Source: Saprospiraceae bacterium UBA2329
GTDB lineage: Bacteria > Bacteroidota > Bacteroidia > Chitinophagales > Saprospiraceae
Length of the DNA stretch: 64,000 nt
Assembly: GCA_002344975.1 (NCBI GenBank)
Contig: DDUV01000062.1
Location: 1 to 64,000 of the forward strand
Reading direction: 5' to 3'
Shown here: in pieces, positions 1 through 7,550 of the stretch
Layout of the letters: each line of letters starts with the position of its first letter
Numbering within the stretch: position 1 is the first letter of the stretch
Notes under the pieces: generated by a model
The model's input: the letters and a program-made list of their open reading frames with translations, nothing else
Told to the model about the DNA's origin: nothing
Database searches by the model: none
Translations under genes and position numbers: made by a program

Positions 1-42
1 GTGAGTATATCACGAACCATTGAATTGATAATCTAAAAAACA

Positions 43-71
43 AAAGCCGCCCCGATCCTCGGAGCGGCTTT
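43..71 (-). terminator. Rho-independent terminator of groES-groEL
   Basis: An 8-bp arm (43-50) pairs with 64-71 and a shorter CCG/CGG pairing lies inside. Read on the minus strand, the GC-rich hairpin is followed by a T-rich run. It begins about 50 bases past the groEL stop codon, so it is well placed to end the chaperonin operon. Confidence 0.8.
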
Positions 72-121
72 CCACTTTATTATACGTCATTATGCGCTAA
101 GCATACGGTTGCGGGCAGGCA

Positions 122-1765
122 TTACATCATGCCGCCCATGCCGCCCATACCGCCCGGAGGCATCGGCATGGCGCCGCCGCCTTTTTCCGGCTTGTCGTTC
201 ACCACACATTCGGTAGTGAGCACCATACCGGCGATGGAAGCGGCATTTTCGAGGGCCACGCGGGTCACTTTGGTCGGGTCAATGACGCCGGCCTTTTTCA
301 TGTCTTCATACACGTCGGTGCGGGCATTGTAGCCGAAGCTGCCTTTGCCCTCCGCTACTTTCTGAAGCACGACCGAGCCTTCGAGGCCTGCGTTGGAAGC
401 GATAATGCGCAGCGGAGCTTCGAGCGATTTGCGCACGATCTGCACGCCCACGTTTTCGTCTTCGTTGGCGCCTTGAACGCTGTCCAATGCAGCAATGGCG
501 CGTACCAAGGCTACGCCGCCGCCGGCCACGATGCCTTCTTCTACGGCAGCGCGGGTAGCGTGCAGGGCGTCATCCACGCGGTCTTTTTTCTCCTTCATTT
601 CCACTTCGGTAGGAGCGCCCACATAGAGCACTGCCACGCCGCCTGACAATTTGGCGAGGCGCTCTTGCAGTTTCTCGCGGTCGTAGTCGGAAGTAGTGGC
701 TTCAATTTGCTGTTTGATCTGGCTGATGCGGGCCTTGATGTCTTCGGCATGTCCGCGGCCGTTCACGATGGTGGTGTTGTCTTTGTCCACTAAGATTTTT
801 TCGGCCTGACCGAGCATATCAATGGTGGTCGCATCCAATTTGTAGCCTTTTTCGTCGCTTACGACCGTGCCGCCGGTGAGGATGGCGATGTCTTCGAGCA
901 TGGCTTTGCGGCGGTCGCCGAAGCCGGGAGCTTTCACGGCCACTACTTTGAGGTTGGCGCGCAGACGGTTGACTACCAGTACGCCAAGCGCCTGGCTTTC
1001 AACATCTTCAGAGATCATGAGGAGCGGGCGGCCCGACTGGATGACTTTCTCCAGGATGGGCACGATGTCCTGCATGTTGGCAATTTTCTTGTCGTAGATG
1101 AGGATGTACGGATTTTCGTACTCTACGGTCATGTCGTCGGCGTTGGTCACGAAGTAGGGAGAGAGGTAACCGCGGTCGAACTGCATACCCAGCACTTCTT
1201 CCACATAGGTATCGGTGCCTTTGGCTTCTTCTACCGTGATGACGCCGTCCTTGCTCACGCGCTTCATGGCGTCGGCGATGAGCGAGCCGATTTCGTCGTC
1301 GTTGTTGGCAGAGATAGCGCCTACCTGGCGGATTTTTTCAAAATCGTCGCCGATTTGCTCGGATTGGCTTTTGAGGTCGGCAATGATGGCCTTCACGGCT
1401 TTGTCAATGCCGCGCTTGAGGTCCATGGGATTGGCGCCTGCGGTCACGTTTTTGAGGCCGGCGTTGATCATGGCCTGAGCGAGTACGGTAGCCGTAGTGG
1501 TGCCGTCGCCGGCGAGGTCGGCCGTTTTGGAAGCCACCTCTTTGACCATCTGAGCGCCCATATTTTCTACTGCGTCTTCCAGTTCGATTTCTTTGGCAAC
1601 GGTAACGCCGTCTTTAGTGATTTGAGGAGCGCCGAAGCTCTTCTGGATGACGACATTGCGGCCTTTGGGGCCGAGGGTAACGCGCACAGCATTGGCGAGC
1701 GCATCCACGCCTGAGCGAAGTTTTTCGCGGGCGTCGCGATCAAAACTGATTTCTTTTACAGCCAT
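122..1765 (-). CDS. groL: Chaperonin GroEL (60 kDa)
   Basis: The 547-residue protein is a full-length cytoplasmic chaperonin that encloses unfolded proteins in an ATP-driven double ring with GroES. It starts MAVKEISFD, carries the nucleotide-binding stretches LGPKGRNVV and GDGTTTATVLA near the N-terminus, GGGVALVRA in the C-terminal equatorial domain, and ends in the usual Gly-Met-rich tail (GGMGGMGGMM). It lies 46 bases downstream of groES on the same strand, the standard operon order. I see no CIRCE-type inverted repeat upstream of the operon, so heat-shock control is probably by sigma factor; that is inference. Confidence 0.98.
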   Translation of the reverse strand: MAVKEISFDRDAREKLRSGVDALANAVRVTLGPKGRNVVIQKSFGAPQITKDGVTVAKEIELEDAVENMGAQMVKEVASKTADLAGDGTTTATVLAQAMINAGLKNVTAGANPMDLKRGIDKAVKAIIADLKSQSEQIGDDFEKIRQVGAISANNDDEIGSLIADAMKRVSKDGVITVEEAKGTDTYVEEVLGMQFDRGYLSPYFVTNADDMTVEYENPYILIYDKKIANMQDIVPILEKVIQSGRPLLMISEDVESQALGVLVVNRLRANLKVVAVKAPGFGDRRKAMLEDIAILTGGTVVSDEKGYKLDATTIDMLGQAEKILVDKDNTTIVNGRGHAEDIKARISQIKQQIEATTSDYDREKLQERLAKLSGGVAVLYVGAPTEVEMKEKKDRVDDALHATRAAVEEGIVAGGGVALVRAIAALDSVQGANEDENVGVQIVRKSLEAPLRIIASNAGLEGSVVLQKVAEGKGSFGYNARTDVYEDMKKAGVIDPTKVTRVALENAASIAGMVLTTECVVNDKPEKGGGAMPMPPGGMGGMGGMM

Positions 1766-1811
1766 AGCGGATGTGTTGGTTTGGTTTTGTAAAACGGAAA
1801 GAGATTGAAAA

Positions 1812-2078
1812 TTAGAGGATAACGAGCACGTCGTCTTCGCGCATGATCATAAAATCCTCGCCGTTGAAGTTGATTTCCTGGCCGGCATATTTGCCATACA
1901 GCACGATGTCGCCCACCTGAACGGTCATCAGGTTGCCGTCTTTGCCGGGGCCTACAGCCACTACTTCGCCGCGCTGCGGTTTTTCCTTGGCAGTATCAGG
2001 AATGATAATTCCGCCTTTGGTCTTTTCTTCAGCCGGAGCAGGCTTAATGACCACTCTGTCGCCGATTGGTTTCATCAT
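1812..2078 (-). CDS. groS: Co-chaperonin GroES (10 kDa)
   Basis: The 88-residue protein forms the heptameric lid of the GroEL cage. It shows the family sequence KPIGDRVVIKP, the mobile-loop segment EEKTKGGIIIPDTAKEKPQ, then GEVVAVGPG and the C-terminal DDVLVIL. Two adjacent ATG codons (2078 and 2075) are possible starts; both place the conserved KPIGDR at the N-terminus. The frame stays open further upstream, but the extra 62 codons do not resemble GroES and run into the divergent intergenic region, so I exclude them. No Shine-Dalgarno is visible, as is usual in Bacteroidota. Confidence 0.97.
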   Translation of the reverse strand: MMKPIGDRVVIKPAPAEEKTKGGIIIPDTAKEKPQRGEVVAVGPGKDGNLMTVQVGDIVLYGKYAGQEINFNGEDFMIMREDDVLVIL

Positions 2079-2278
2079 AACTTGTAATTTTGTTATCGTT
2101 GGTGATAAAATAATTGTTTGGACATCCTCCCCCCTGCACACCTTGTGCCAAATATTGTTTCTATGACAGAATTGCAGGAAACCCCGACCAATGCCCTCCA
2201 CCCGGCGATGTGCGGCAGCCTGCTTATTGACAAAATGGCGCAACGGGCTGCCACCTATATTCACAGAATCACTAATCT

Positions 2279-2309
2279 TTTGCGGAGCACAAAAAAACCT
2301 GTACTTTTG
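2279..2309 (+). promoter_or_regulatory. Promoter of the mlaE-mlaF pair
   Basis: TTTG at 2279-2282, a 19-base spacer and TACTTTTG at 2302-2309 match the Bacteroidota sigma-ABfr consensus exactly. Transcription would start near 2316, which fixes the downstream start codon at 2331 rather than at earlier in-frame codons. Confidence 0.8.
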
Positions 2310-2330
2310 GCCCTTTCAAGTGTCAAAGTA

Positions 2331-3077
2331 ATGCAGCCACTCCGACTATTCTTCCACATAGGGCGCTATGTGACCATGCTGAACAACGCTTTCTCCCGCC
2401 CGGAGAAGCACATTATGTATTACCGGGAAACCATCCGGCAAATGCACGACATCGGCATCGGCTCGCTCCCGATTGTGTTTCTCATCTCCATTTTTATCGG
2501 CGCCGTAGCAGCGCTCCAGTTTGCTTTTCAGCTTGACGGCACATTGGTACCCATATACTATATCGGCTACATCGTGCGCGATTTTGCCATCATCGAAGCC
2601 TCGCCCACTATCACAGCGCTGGTACTGGCCGGCAAGGTGGGTTCCAACATGGCCTCCGAAATAGGCGGCATGCGCCAGAAAGAACACATTGACGCCATGG
2701 AAATCATGGGTGTCAATACGGCCGCCTACCTCATGATGCCCCGCATCACGGCCGCGCTCACGGTCATTCCCATGTTGGTGGCGCTGTCGGCATTCATCAG
2801 TATTTTCGGCGGTTATCTGGCCGTAGTGCCTACGGGCTGGATGTCTGACCCCGAATACGTTTTCGGGGTGCGCTCGTTTTTCGATCCGTACAATTTCCGG
2901 CTCATGTTTGTCAAGGCATTCACCTTTGCCTTCATCCTCACCACCGTATCCTGTTATCAGGGGTATTTTGTAAAAGCCGGCAGCATCCAATTGGGCAAAG
3001 CCAGCACCAATGCCGTGGTTTTCAGCGACATACTCATATTGCTGGCCGACTACCTCATTGCAGTATTGCTCACTTGA
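2331..3077 (+). CDS. mlaE: MlaE/YrbE-type ABC transporter permease
   Basis: A 248-residue inner-membrane protein of the MlaE family, the permease of lipid (phospholipid) transporters that act between inner and outer membranes. It has about five to six hydrophobic segments and the conserved cytoplasmic motif region ALVLAGKVGSNMASEIGGM followed by EHIDAMEIMGVN, a family hallmark. The start at 2331 is chosen because a consensus promoter ends at 2309; the open frame extends 71 codons further upstream but those residues are not MlaE-like. The ATPase gene follows after 18 bases. The substrate-binding MlaD/MCE protein is not encoded next to it. Confidence 0.88.
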   Translation: MQPLRLFFHIGRYVTMLNNAFSRPEKHIMYYRETIRQMHDIGIGSLPIVFLISIFIGAVAALQFAFQLDGTLVPIYYIGYIVRDFAIIEASPTITALVLAGKVGSNMASEIGGMRQKEHIDAMEIMGVNTAAYLMMPRITAALTVIPMLVALSAFISIFGGYLAVVPTGWMSDPEYVFGVRSFFDPYNFRLMFVKAFTFAFILTTVSCYQGYFVKAGSIQLGKASTNAVVFSDILILLADYLIAVLLT

Positions 3078-3095
3078 TCCCCAAAACTCAGAACC

Positions 3096-3857
3096 ATGAT
3101 TCGCGCAAAAAATATATTCAAGTCTTTTGACGACACGCCGGTACTGCACGACATCAGCACCGAATTTCTGAAGGGTACCAATAACCTCATCATTGGTCGA
3201 AGCGGCGCCGGTAAAACCGTGTTGCTCAAGCTCTTAGTGGGACTGCTGCAACCTACGTCGGGCAGCATCTGGTATGACGATCTGGATTTTTTCAGCCTCA
3301 ACAAAAAGCAGTTGCGCGACCTGCGCATGCAAATCGGGATGCTGTTTCAGGGGTCGGCTTTGTTCGATTCACTGACTGTGGAGGAAAATGTGCGCTTTCC
3401 TTTGGACATGTTTACCAATATGACTCCCAAAGAAAAATTGGACCGGGTGAATTACTGCCTCGACCGCGTGAGCCTGCCGGGTTCCAACAAAAAACTGCCC
3501 TCCGAACTCAGCGGCGGCATGCAAAAACGCGTAGGCATTGCGCGGGCCATCGTATTGCAACCCAAGTATCTGTTTTGCGACGAACCCAACTCCGGCCTCG
3601 ATCCCAAAACCGCTTTGGTCATTGACGAACTCATCAGCGACATTACCAAGGAGAGCAACATCACCACCGTCATCAATACCCACGACATGAACTCGGTGAT
3701 GGAAATTGGGGAAAACATTATTTTGCTGTACAACGGGCGCATTGCCTGGCGCGGCAGCAAAGACGATGTAATGCACAGCGACAACGAAATACTACATGAT
3801 TTTATCTTTGCCTCTCCATTCCTCAAACGCCTGCGCGACAAGGCAATGAGTGTGTGA
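3096..3857 (+). CDS. mlaF: MlaF-type ABC transporter ATP-binding protein
   Basis: The 253-residue protein is the ATPase partner of the upstream permease. Visible motifs in order are Walker A (GRSGAGKT, about residue 33), the Q-loop region (GMLFQGSALFDSLTV), the ABC signature LSGGMQKR, Walker B (LFCDEPNSGLDP) and the switch histidine (NTHDM). The sequence GMLFQGSALFDSLTVEENV is typical of MlaF subfamily members rather than of amino-acid or sugar importers. It is co-transcribed with the permease. An MCE-domain protein must come from elsewhere in the genome if the pair works as in E. coli. Confidence 0.88.
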   Translation: MIRAKNIFKSFDDTPVLHDISTEFLKGTNNLIIGRSGAGKTVLLKLLVGLLQPTSGSIWYDDLDFFSLNKKQLRDLRMQIGMLFQGSALFDSLTVEENVRFPLDMFTNMTPKEKLDRVNYCLDRVSLPGSNKKLPSELSGGMQKRVGIARAIVLQPKYLFCDEPNSGLDPKTALVIDELISDITKESNITTVINTHDMNSVMEIGENIILLYNGRIAWRGSKDDVMHSDNEILHDFIFASPFLKRLRDKAMSV

Positions 3858-3931
3858 TTTTTTTTGGAACTGCGAGGGGAAGCAAAAAGAAATCCAGAAG
3901 GGAGATTCTTGACATTTTCATTAAAAATCAA

Positions 3932-3952
3932 ACTCGTAGCTCGAAACTACTC
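3932..3952. repeat. Short 7-bp-phased repeat (three units)
   Basis: Three consecutive 7-base units (ACTCGTA, GCTCGAA, ACTACTC) lie 13 bases before the start of the EAD11-TIR gene. The first two resemble units of the array at 62523-62557. On its own this copy is weak; it counts because of the same family elsewhere in the window. Confidence 0.45.
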
Positions 3953-3965
3953 AAAATATTCCGTC

Positions 3966-5063
3966 ATGCAAGACCAGGTTCGTCAACTCATTGCAGAGGA
4001 TGCCATCGAAGATGCCCTCAAACTGCTGGAGACTTTGAACAGCGATGAAGTCATCCTGCTCAAAGGTCAATATGCCTCCCTGCAAAGGCAAAACAACAAC
4101 GGCGTGTTGAAGCAAGACGAGTACGATATAAAACTCAACAGAATAAAGGCAGCGGCGCTGTCTTTGGCAAAAAAACTGCCCAAAGATGCGCCTGTACCAA
4201 CACCTGTCAATAACCCATCACCTGCCACCGTGCCCAATACATCTTCCGATCAGGCTGCCGGCATACAGCGCCAAATTGATCTCCTCATTGGGCGGCAAAA
4301 CGCCATCCGCGAAGCGTTGGCCGTAGCCTTCGATCCCAATCAGAAATTTGCTTACACCCACCAAATCGAACAGTTGGAAAGCGAAATTACTGCTTTGCGC
4401 GCACAACTCCCGGCGGATGCATTTTCAACAAAATCATCTTCTTCAGCAGGCAAAACGAACGCCTACGCCTCTCCTGCCATCTATTTTTCCTACGCTTGGG
4501 GAGACTCAGAAGAATCCGGCGAAAGCCGAGAAACTATTGTAAATCAGTTGTATGACGCGCTCAAAGCCGATGGTTTTGCGCTCAAGCGCGACAAAATGGA
4601 CTTAGAGTACAAGGGCTTCATCAGTGAATTTATGCAGGAAATCGGGCGCAGCGGCTTGGTGGTAGTAGCCATCAGCGATAAATACCTCCGCTCGCCGTAC
4701 TGTATGCACGAGTTGTATGAAATCTATCGCAACAGCCGCCAGGAAAAGGATGAATTTTCCAAACGCGTCTTCCCCATTCGGGTGGAAAGCATCAAAATGA
4801 GCGACCCGTTTATCATCGAAGAATACCTCGCTTATTGGGAGGAGCAGGAAACGAAATGGAAAAACTTAGTGCAAAAACGCGCCTCGCAGCTCAGTCCTGC
4901 GCACTTCAACGAATACGACAAGGTGCGTGAAATTAATGCCAAATTCAGCGAACTGCTGGCCTTCCTGCAAGACATGAACTCGATGAGCAAAAAACTATTG
5001 GCCCAAGACGACTTCGCCATCGTGAAAGACGCCGTCCGGGACCGCATTCAGGAATTGGGGTGA
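3966..5063 (+). CDS. EAD11-TIR domain protein (candidate NADase effector)
   Basis: 365 residues. Residues 1-72 match effector-associated domain 11 (LIAEDAIEDALKLLETL, then DEVILLKGQYASLQRQ), a small helical adaptor of NTP-dependent conflict systems. A Pro/Thr-rich linker and a helical coiled-coil-like segment (about 100-150) follow, then a Ser-rich linker and a TIR domain from residue 169 (AIYFSYAWGD). The TIR domain keeps SPYCMHELYEI, where E249 sits at the position of the catalytic glutamate of NADase TIRs. The C-terminal 70 residues are helical. Inference: an NAD-cleaving or signalling effector recruited through EAD-EAD contact. The start at 3966 leaves out 34 upstream in-frame codons that do not look like EAD11. 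No sensor or NTPase partner is adjacent. Confidence 0.85.
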   Translation: MQDQVRQLIAEDAIEDALKLLETLNSDEVILLKGQYASLQRQNNNGVLKQDEYDIKLNRIKAAALSLAKKLPKDAPVPTPVNNPSPATVPNTSSDQAAGIQRQIDLLIGRQNAIREALAVAFDPNQKFAYTHQIEQLESEITALRAQLPADAFSTKSSSSAGKTNAYASPAIYFSYAWGDSEESGESRETIVNQLYDALKADGFALKRDKMDLEYKGFISEFMQEIGRSGLVVVAISDKYLRSPYCMHELYEIYRNSRQEKDEFSKRVFPIRVESIKMSDPFIIEEYLAYWEEQETKWKNLVQKRASQLSPAHFNEYDKVREINAKFSELLAFLQDMNSMSKKLLAQDDFAIVKDAVRDRIQELG

Positions 5064-5168
5064 TGCCCAGTACTGCTTAGTGAAGGGGGACTCTGCCAAG
5101 ATTACAACCTGACAGTCACCCTGCACTACCCAATGCTCCCTGCTATCCAAAATTTTGTTTGGAACGCC

Positions 5169-5199
5169 TTGCGCGGATAGCTCTAATTCCATATTTTTG
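5169..5199 (+). promoter_or_regulatory. Promoter of cysS
   Basis: TTG (5169-5171), a 20-base spacer and TATTTTTG (5192-5199) fit the Bacteroidota consensus. The predicted leader of about 65 nt contains the 7-bp-phased array at 5222-5252. Confidence 0.75.
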
Positions 5200-5221
5200 C
5201 AGTCTGATTACAACACGCGTC

Positions 5222-5252
5222 GCTTGAGGCTTGCAGTTCGCAGCTTGAGGCC
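5222..5252. repeat. 7-bp-phased repeat array in the cysS leader
   Basis: Four units of exactly 7 bases (GCTTGAG, GCTTGCA, GTTCGCA, GCTTGAG) followed by a partial unit. The array lies between the cysS promoter and its start codon at 5272, so it should be transcribed into the 5' leader. Units are shared with the arrays at 13382 and 22999. Confidence 0.8.
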
Positions 5253-5271
5253 GAATAATTTCCCGACAACA

Positions 5272-6762
5272 ATGGAACACAACCTGAAGCTGTACAACAG
5301 CGTCACACGAGAGAAAGAGGCTTTCAAGCCCATGCAGGACGGACATGTAGGCATGTATGTGTGCGGCCCTACGGTTTATTACGACGTTCACCTCGGCAAC
5401 TGCCGCACTTTTGTCAGTTTCGATGTCATTTACCGCTACTTGCAATACATCGGCTATCGCGTGCGCTACGTTCGCAACATCACCGATGTAGGCCACTTGC
5501 TGGACGACGGCGAAGACCGTATGCTCAAGGGCGCCCGTCTGGAGCAGTTGGAACCCATGGAAGTGGCTCAAAAATACACCGTGGGTTTCCACGAAATGAT
5601 GCGCATTTTCAACGCCCTGCCGCCCAGCATCGAGCCGCGCGCTACCGGCCACATACCGGAACAGATAGAAATGGTGCAGGACATACTCAAAAACGGGTAC
5701 GGCTACGAAGCCAATGGTTCCGTGTATTTCGATACGCTCAAATTTATTGAAAAAACAGGCATTTACGGCGGCCTTTCCGGGCGCAACGTGGAGGAACTCG
5801 TGGCCGAATCGCGCGACAACCTCAAAAACCAAAGCGAAAAACGGCACCCCGCCGACTTCGCCATCTGGATGAAGGCATCGCCCGAACACATCATGCGCTG
5901 GCGCTCGCCCTGGAGCGAAGGTTTTCCCGGCTGGCACCTCGAATGCTCGGCCATGAGCACCAAATATCTGGGGCCGGAATTCGACATACATGGCGGCGGC
6001 AACGACCTCAAATTTCCGCACCACGAAAACGAAATAGCCCAGAACTACGGCTCCTGCCAATGCAAAGGCGCCCGCTACTGGATGCACACCAATATGCTGC
6101 TGCTCAACGGCAAAAAAATGTCGAAAAGCGACGGCAACACCATCTCGCCGCCCGAACTCTTCGTCGGCGACAGCGAGCACGTTTCCAAAGGATACAGCCC
6201 GATGGTGGTACGCTTTTTCATGCTGCAAACCCACTATCGCAGCACCTTAGACCTCACCGATGAAGCTCTGCAAGCTGCCGAAAAGGGCTTCCGCCGACTG
6301 ATGGACGCCGACAAAACCCTGCAGTCGTTGCAGCCCGACGCAGCCGCAAGTCCCGGTCCATTGGATGCAGAGCTGAACAGCCTCATGGACGGCGTGTATG
6401 AAGAAATGGATGACGACTTCAACACGCCCAAGACGCTGGCCCGCATCTTCGAATTGGTGAGCCGCATCAACTCGCTCAAAGGCGGCCAATTGCCCATTTC
6501 AGAGGTCTCCGCCGATACGCTGGCAAGGCTCAAGCAGGTGTTTCACGATTTTGTATATGTCGTTTTCGGCCTGCTGGATGAGGATGCTACGGAAGGCAAC
6601 GACGGCACTTTGGACGGACTGATGCAACTCATTATTGACATTCGCGCCGACGCCAGAGGTCGAAAAGACTGGGGTACTTCCGACAAAATCCGCGACGCGC
6701 TCAAGTCGCTCCGCCTGCAACTCAAGGACGGCAAGGAGGGTACGAGCTGGGGCCGGGAGTAG
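5272..6762 (+). CDS. cysS: Cysteinyl-tRNA synthetase
   Basis: The 496-residue class I synthetase charges tRNA-Cys. The N-terminus has the zinc-ligand and HIGH-equivalent region (MYVCGPTVYYDVHLGN), then WHLECSAM with a second zinc cysteine, HHENEIAQ, and the KMSKSDGN signature loop. The C-terminal helical DALR-type and anticodon-binding regions are present, so the gene is complete. I chose ATG 5272 because the conserved N-terminus begins a few residues later and the upstream in-frame codons overlap the promoter and repeat array. Confidence 0.97.
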   Translation: MEHNLKLYNSVTREKEAFKPMQDGHVGMYVCGPTVYYDVHLGNCRTFVSFDVIYRYLQYIGYRVRYVRNITDVGHLLDDGEDRMLKGARLEQLEPMEVAQKYTVGFHEMMRIFNALPPSIEPRATGHIPEQIEMVQDILKNGYGYEANGSVYFDTLKFIEKTGIYGGLSGRNVEELVAESRDNLKNQSEKRHPADFAIWMKASPEHIMRWRSPWSEGFPGWHLECSAMSTKYLGPEFDIHGGGNDLKFPHHENEIAQNYGSCQCKGARYWMHTNMLLLNGKKMSKSDGNTISPPELFVGDSEHVSKGYSPMVVRFFMLQTHYRSTLDLTDEALQAAEKGFRRLMDADKTLQSLQPDAAASPGPLDAELNSLMDGVYEEMDDDFNTPKTLARIFELVSRINSLKGGQLPISEVSADTLARLKQVFHDFVYVVFGLLDEDATEGNDGTLDGLMQLIIDIRADARGRKDWGTSDKIRDALKSLRLQLKDGKEGTSWGRE

Positions 6763-6775
6763 GCATTGACTCTTT

Positions 6776-7522
6776 ATGAAAATACAGATTATCAGTGATT
6801 TACACCTGGAATTCGGAGAAGGGGAAACGAATTTCGAGCAGGCCGATGTAGTCATTTTGGCAGGGGATACTCATGTAGGAACAAAGGGGGTTGAATGGGT
6901 CAAGGCAAAAATTCCAGATAAGCCGGTCATCTATTTGCTTGGAAACCATGAATATTACAATGGTTCGTATCCCAAAACGCTCCACCAAATAACGGACGCC
7001 GCGAAGGACACGAATGTATTGGTTTTGGAAAACAAGCGCATCGAAATAGAGGGCATCACGTTTCACGGAGCAACGCTGTGGACCGATTTTGCGCTGTACG
7101 GAAACCCGTTTCTTTACGGTACCATTTGCCAATTGAGAGTGAACGATTTCAAGCGGATTCGCAGAGACCCATCCTACTCCAAAATGCGATCTGTTGATAT
7201 TGCTCACATTCATCAACATTCAAAATTCTGGCTGGCGGCAAGTTTGGAGGAGTCTGCTACATTCAAAAATATTGTAATCACCCACCATGCTCCCAGTTTG
7301 CAATCCGTTCCCGAAATGTACAAGGATGACCCGGTAACTTCGGCTTATGCTTCTCACCTTGAGGATTTTATTTTGGAATATCAGCCGGAATACTGGATTC
7401 ATGGACATATCCATACGCCGGTAAAATATGAAATAGGCAAAACCCGGATCATCTGTAATCCGCATGGCTATATAGATGAACCGTATAATGGTTTTGAAAA
7501 AGAGCTGATCGTTGAGATTTGA
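6776..7522 (+). CDS. Calcineurin-like metallophosphoesterase
   Basis: A 248-residue cytoplasmic protein with the complete dimetal phosphoesterase motif series: ISDLH at residue 6, AGDTH, LGNHEYY, THHAPS and HGHIHTP. The family hydrolyses phosphomono- or diesters; the substrate cannot be told from sequence. It begins 13 bases after cysS and is followed after 28 bases by the GH9 gene, so co-transcription with cysS is likely but a functional link is not evident. There is no signal peptide. Confidence 0.9.
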   Translation: MKIQIISDLHLEFGEGETNFEQADVVILAGDTHVGTKGVEWVKAKIPDKPVIYLLGNHEYYNGSYPKTLHQITDAAKDTNVLVLENKRIEIEGITFHGATLWTDFALYGNPFLYGTICQLRVNDFKRIRRDPSYSKMRSVDIAHIHQHSKFWLAASLEESATFKNIVITHHAPSLQSVPEMYKDDPVTSAYASHLEDFILEYQPEYWIHGHIHTPVKYEIGKTRIICNPHGYIDEPYNGFEKELIVEI

Positions 7523-7550
7523 AAGAAGTTAGGCATCACGAAATAACATT

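Noticed and set aside
2079..2278. CIRCE operator upstream of groES
   Set aside because: No TTAGCACTC-N9-GAGTGCTAA-like inverted repeat is present in the region between groES and mlaE.
2118..2330. N-terminal extension of the MlaE permease
   Set aside because: The open frame extends upstream, but a consensus promoter ends at 2309 and the extra residues lack membrane or family similarity.
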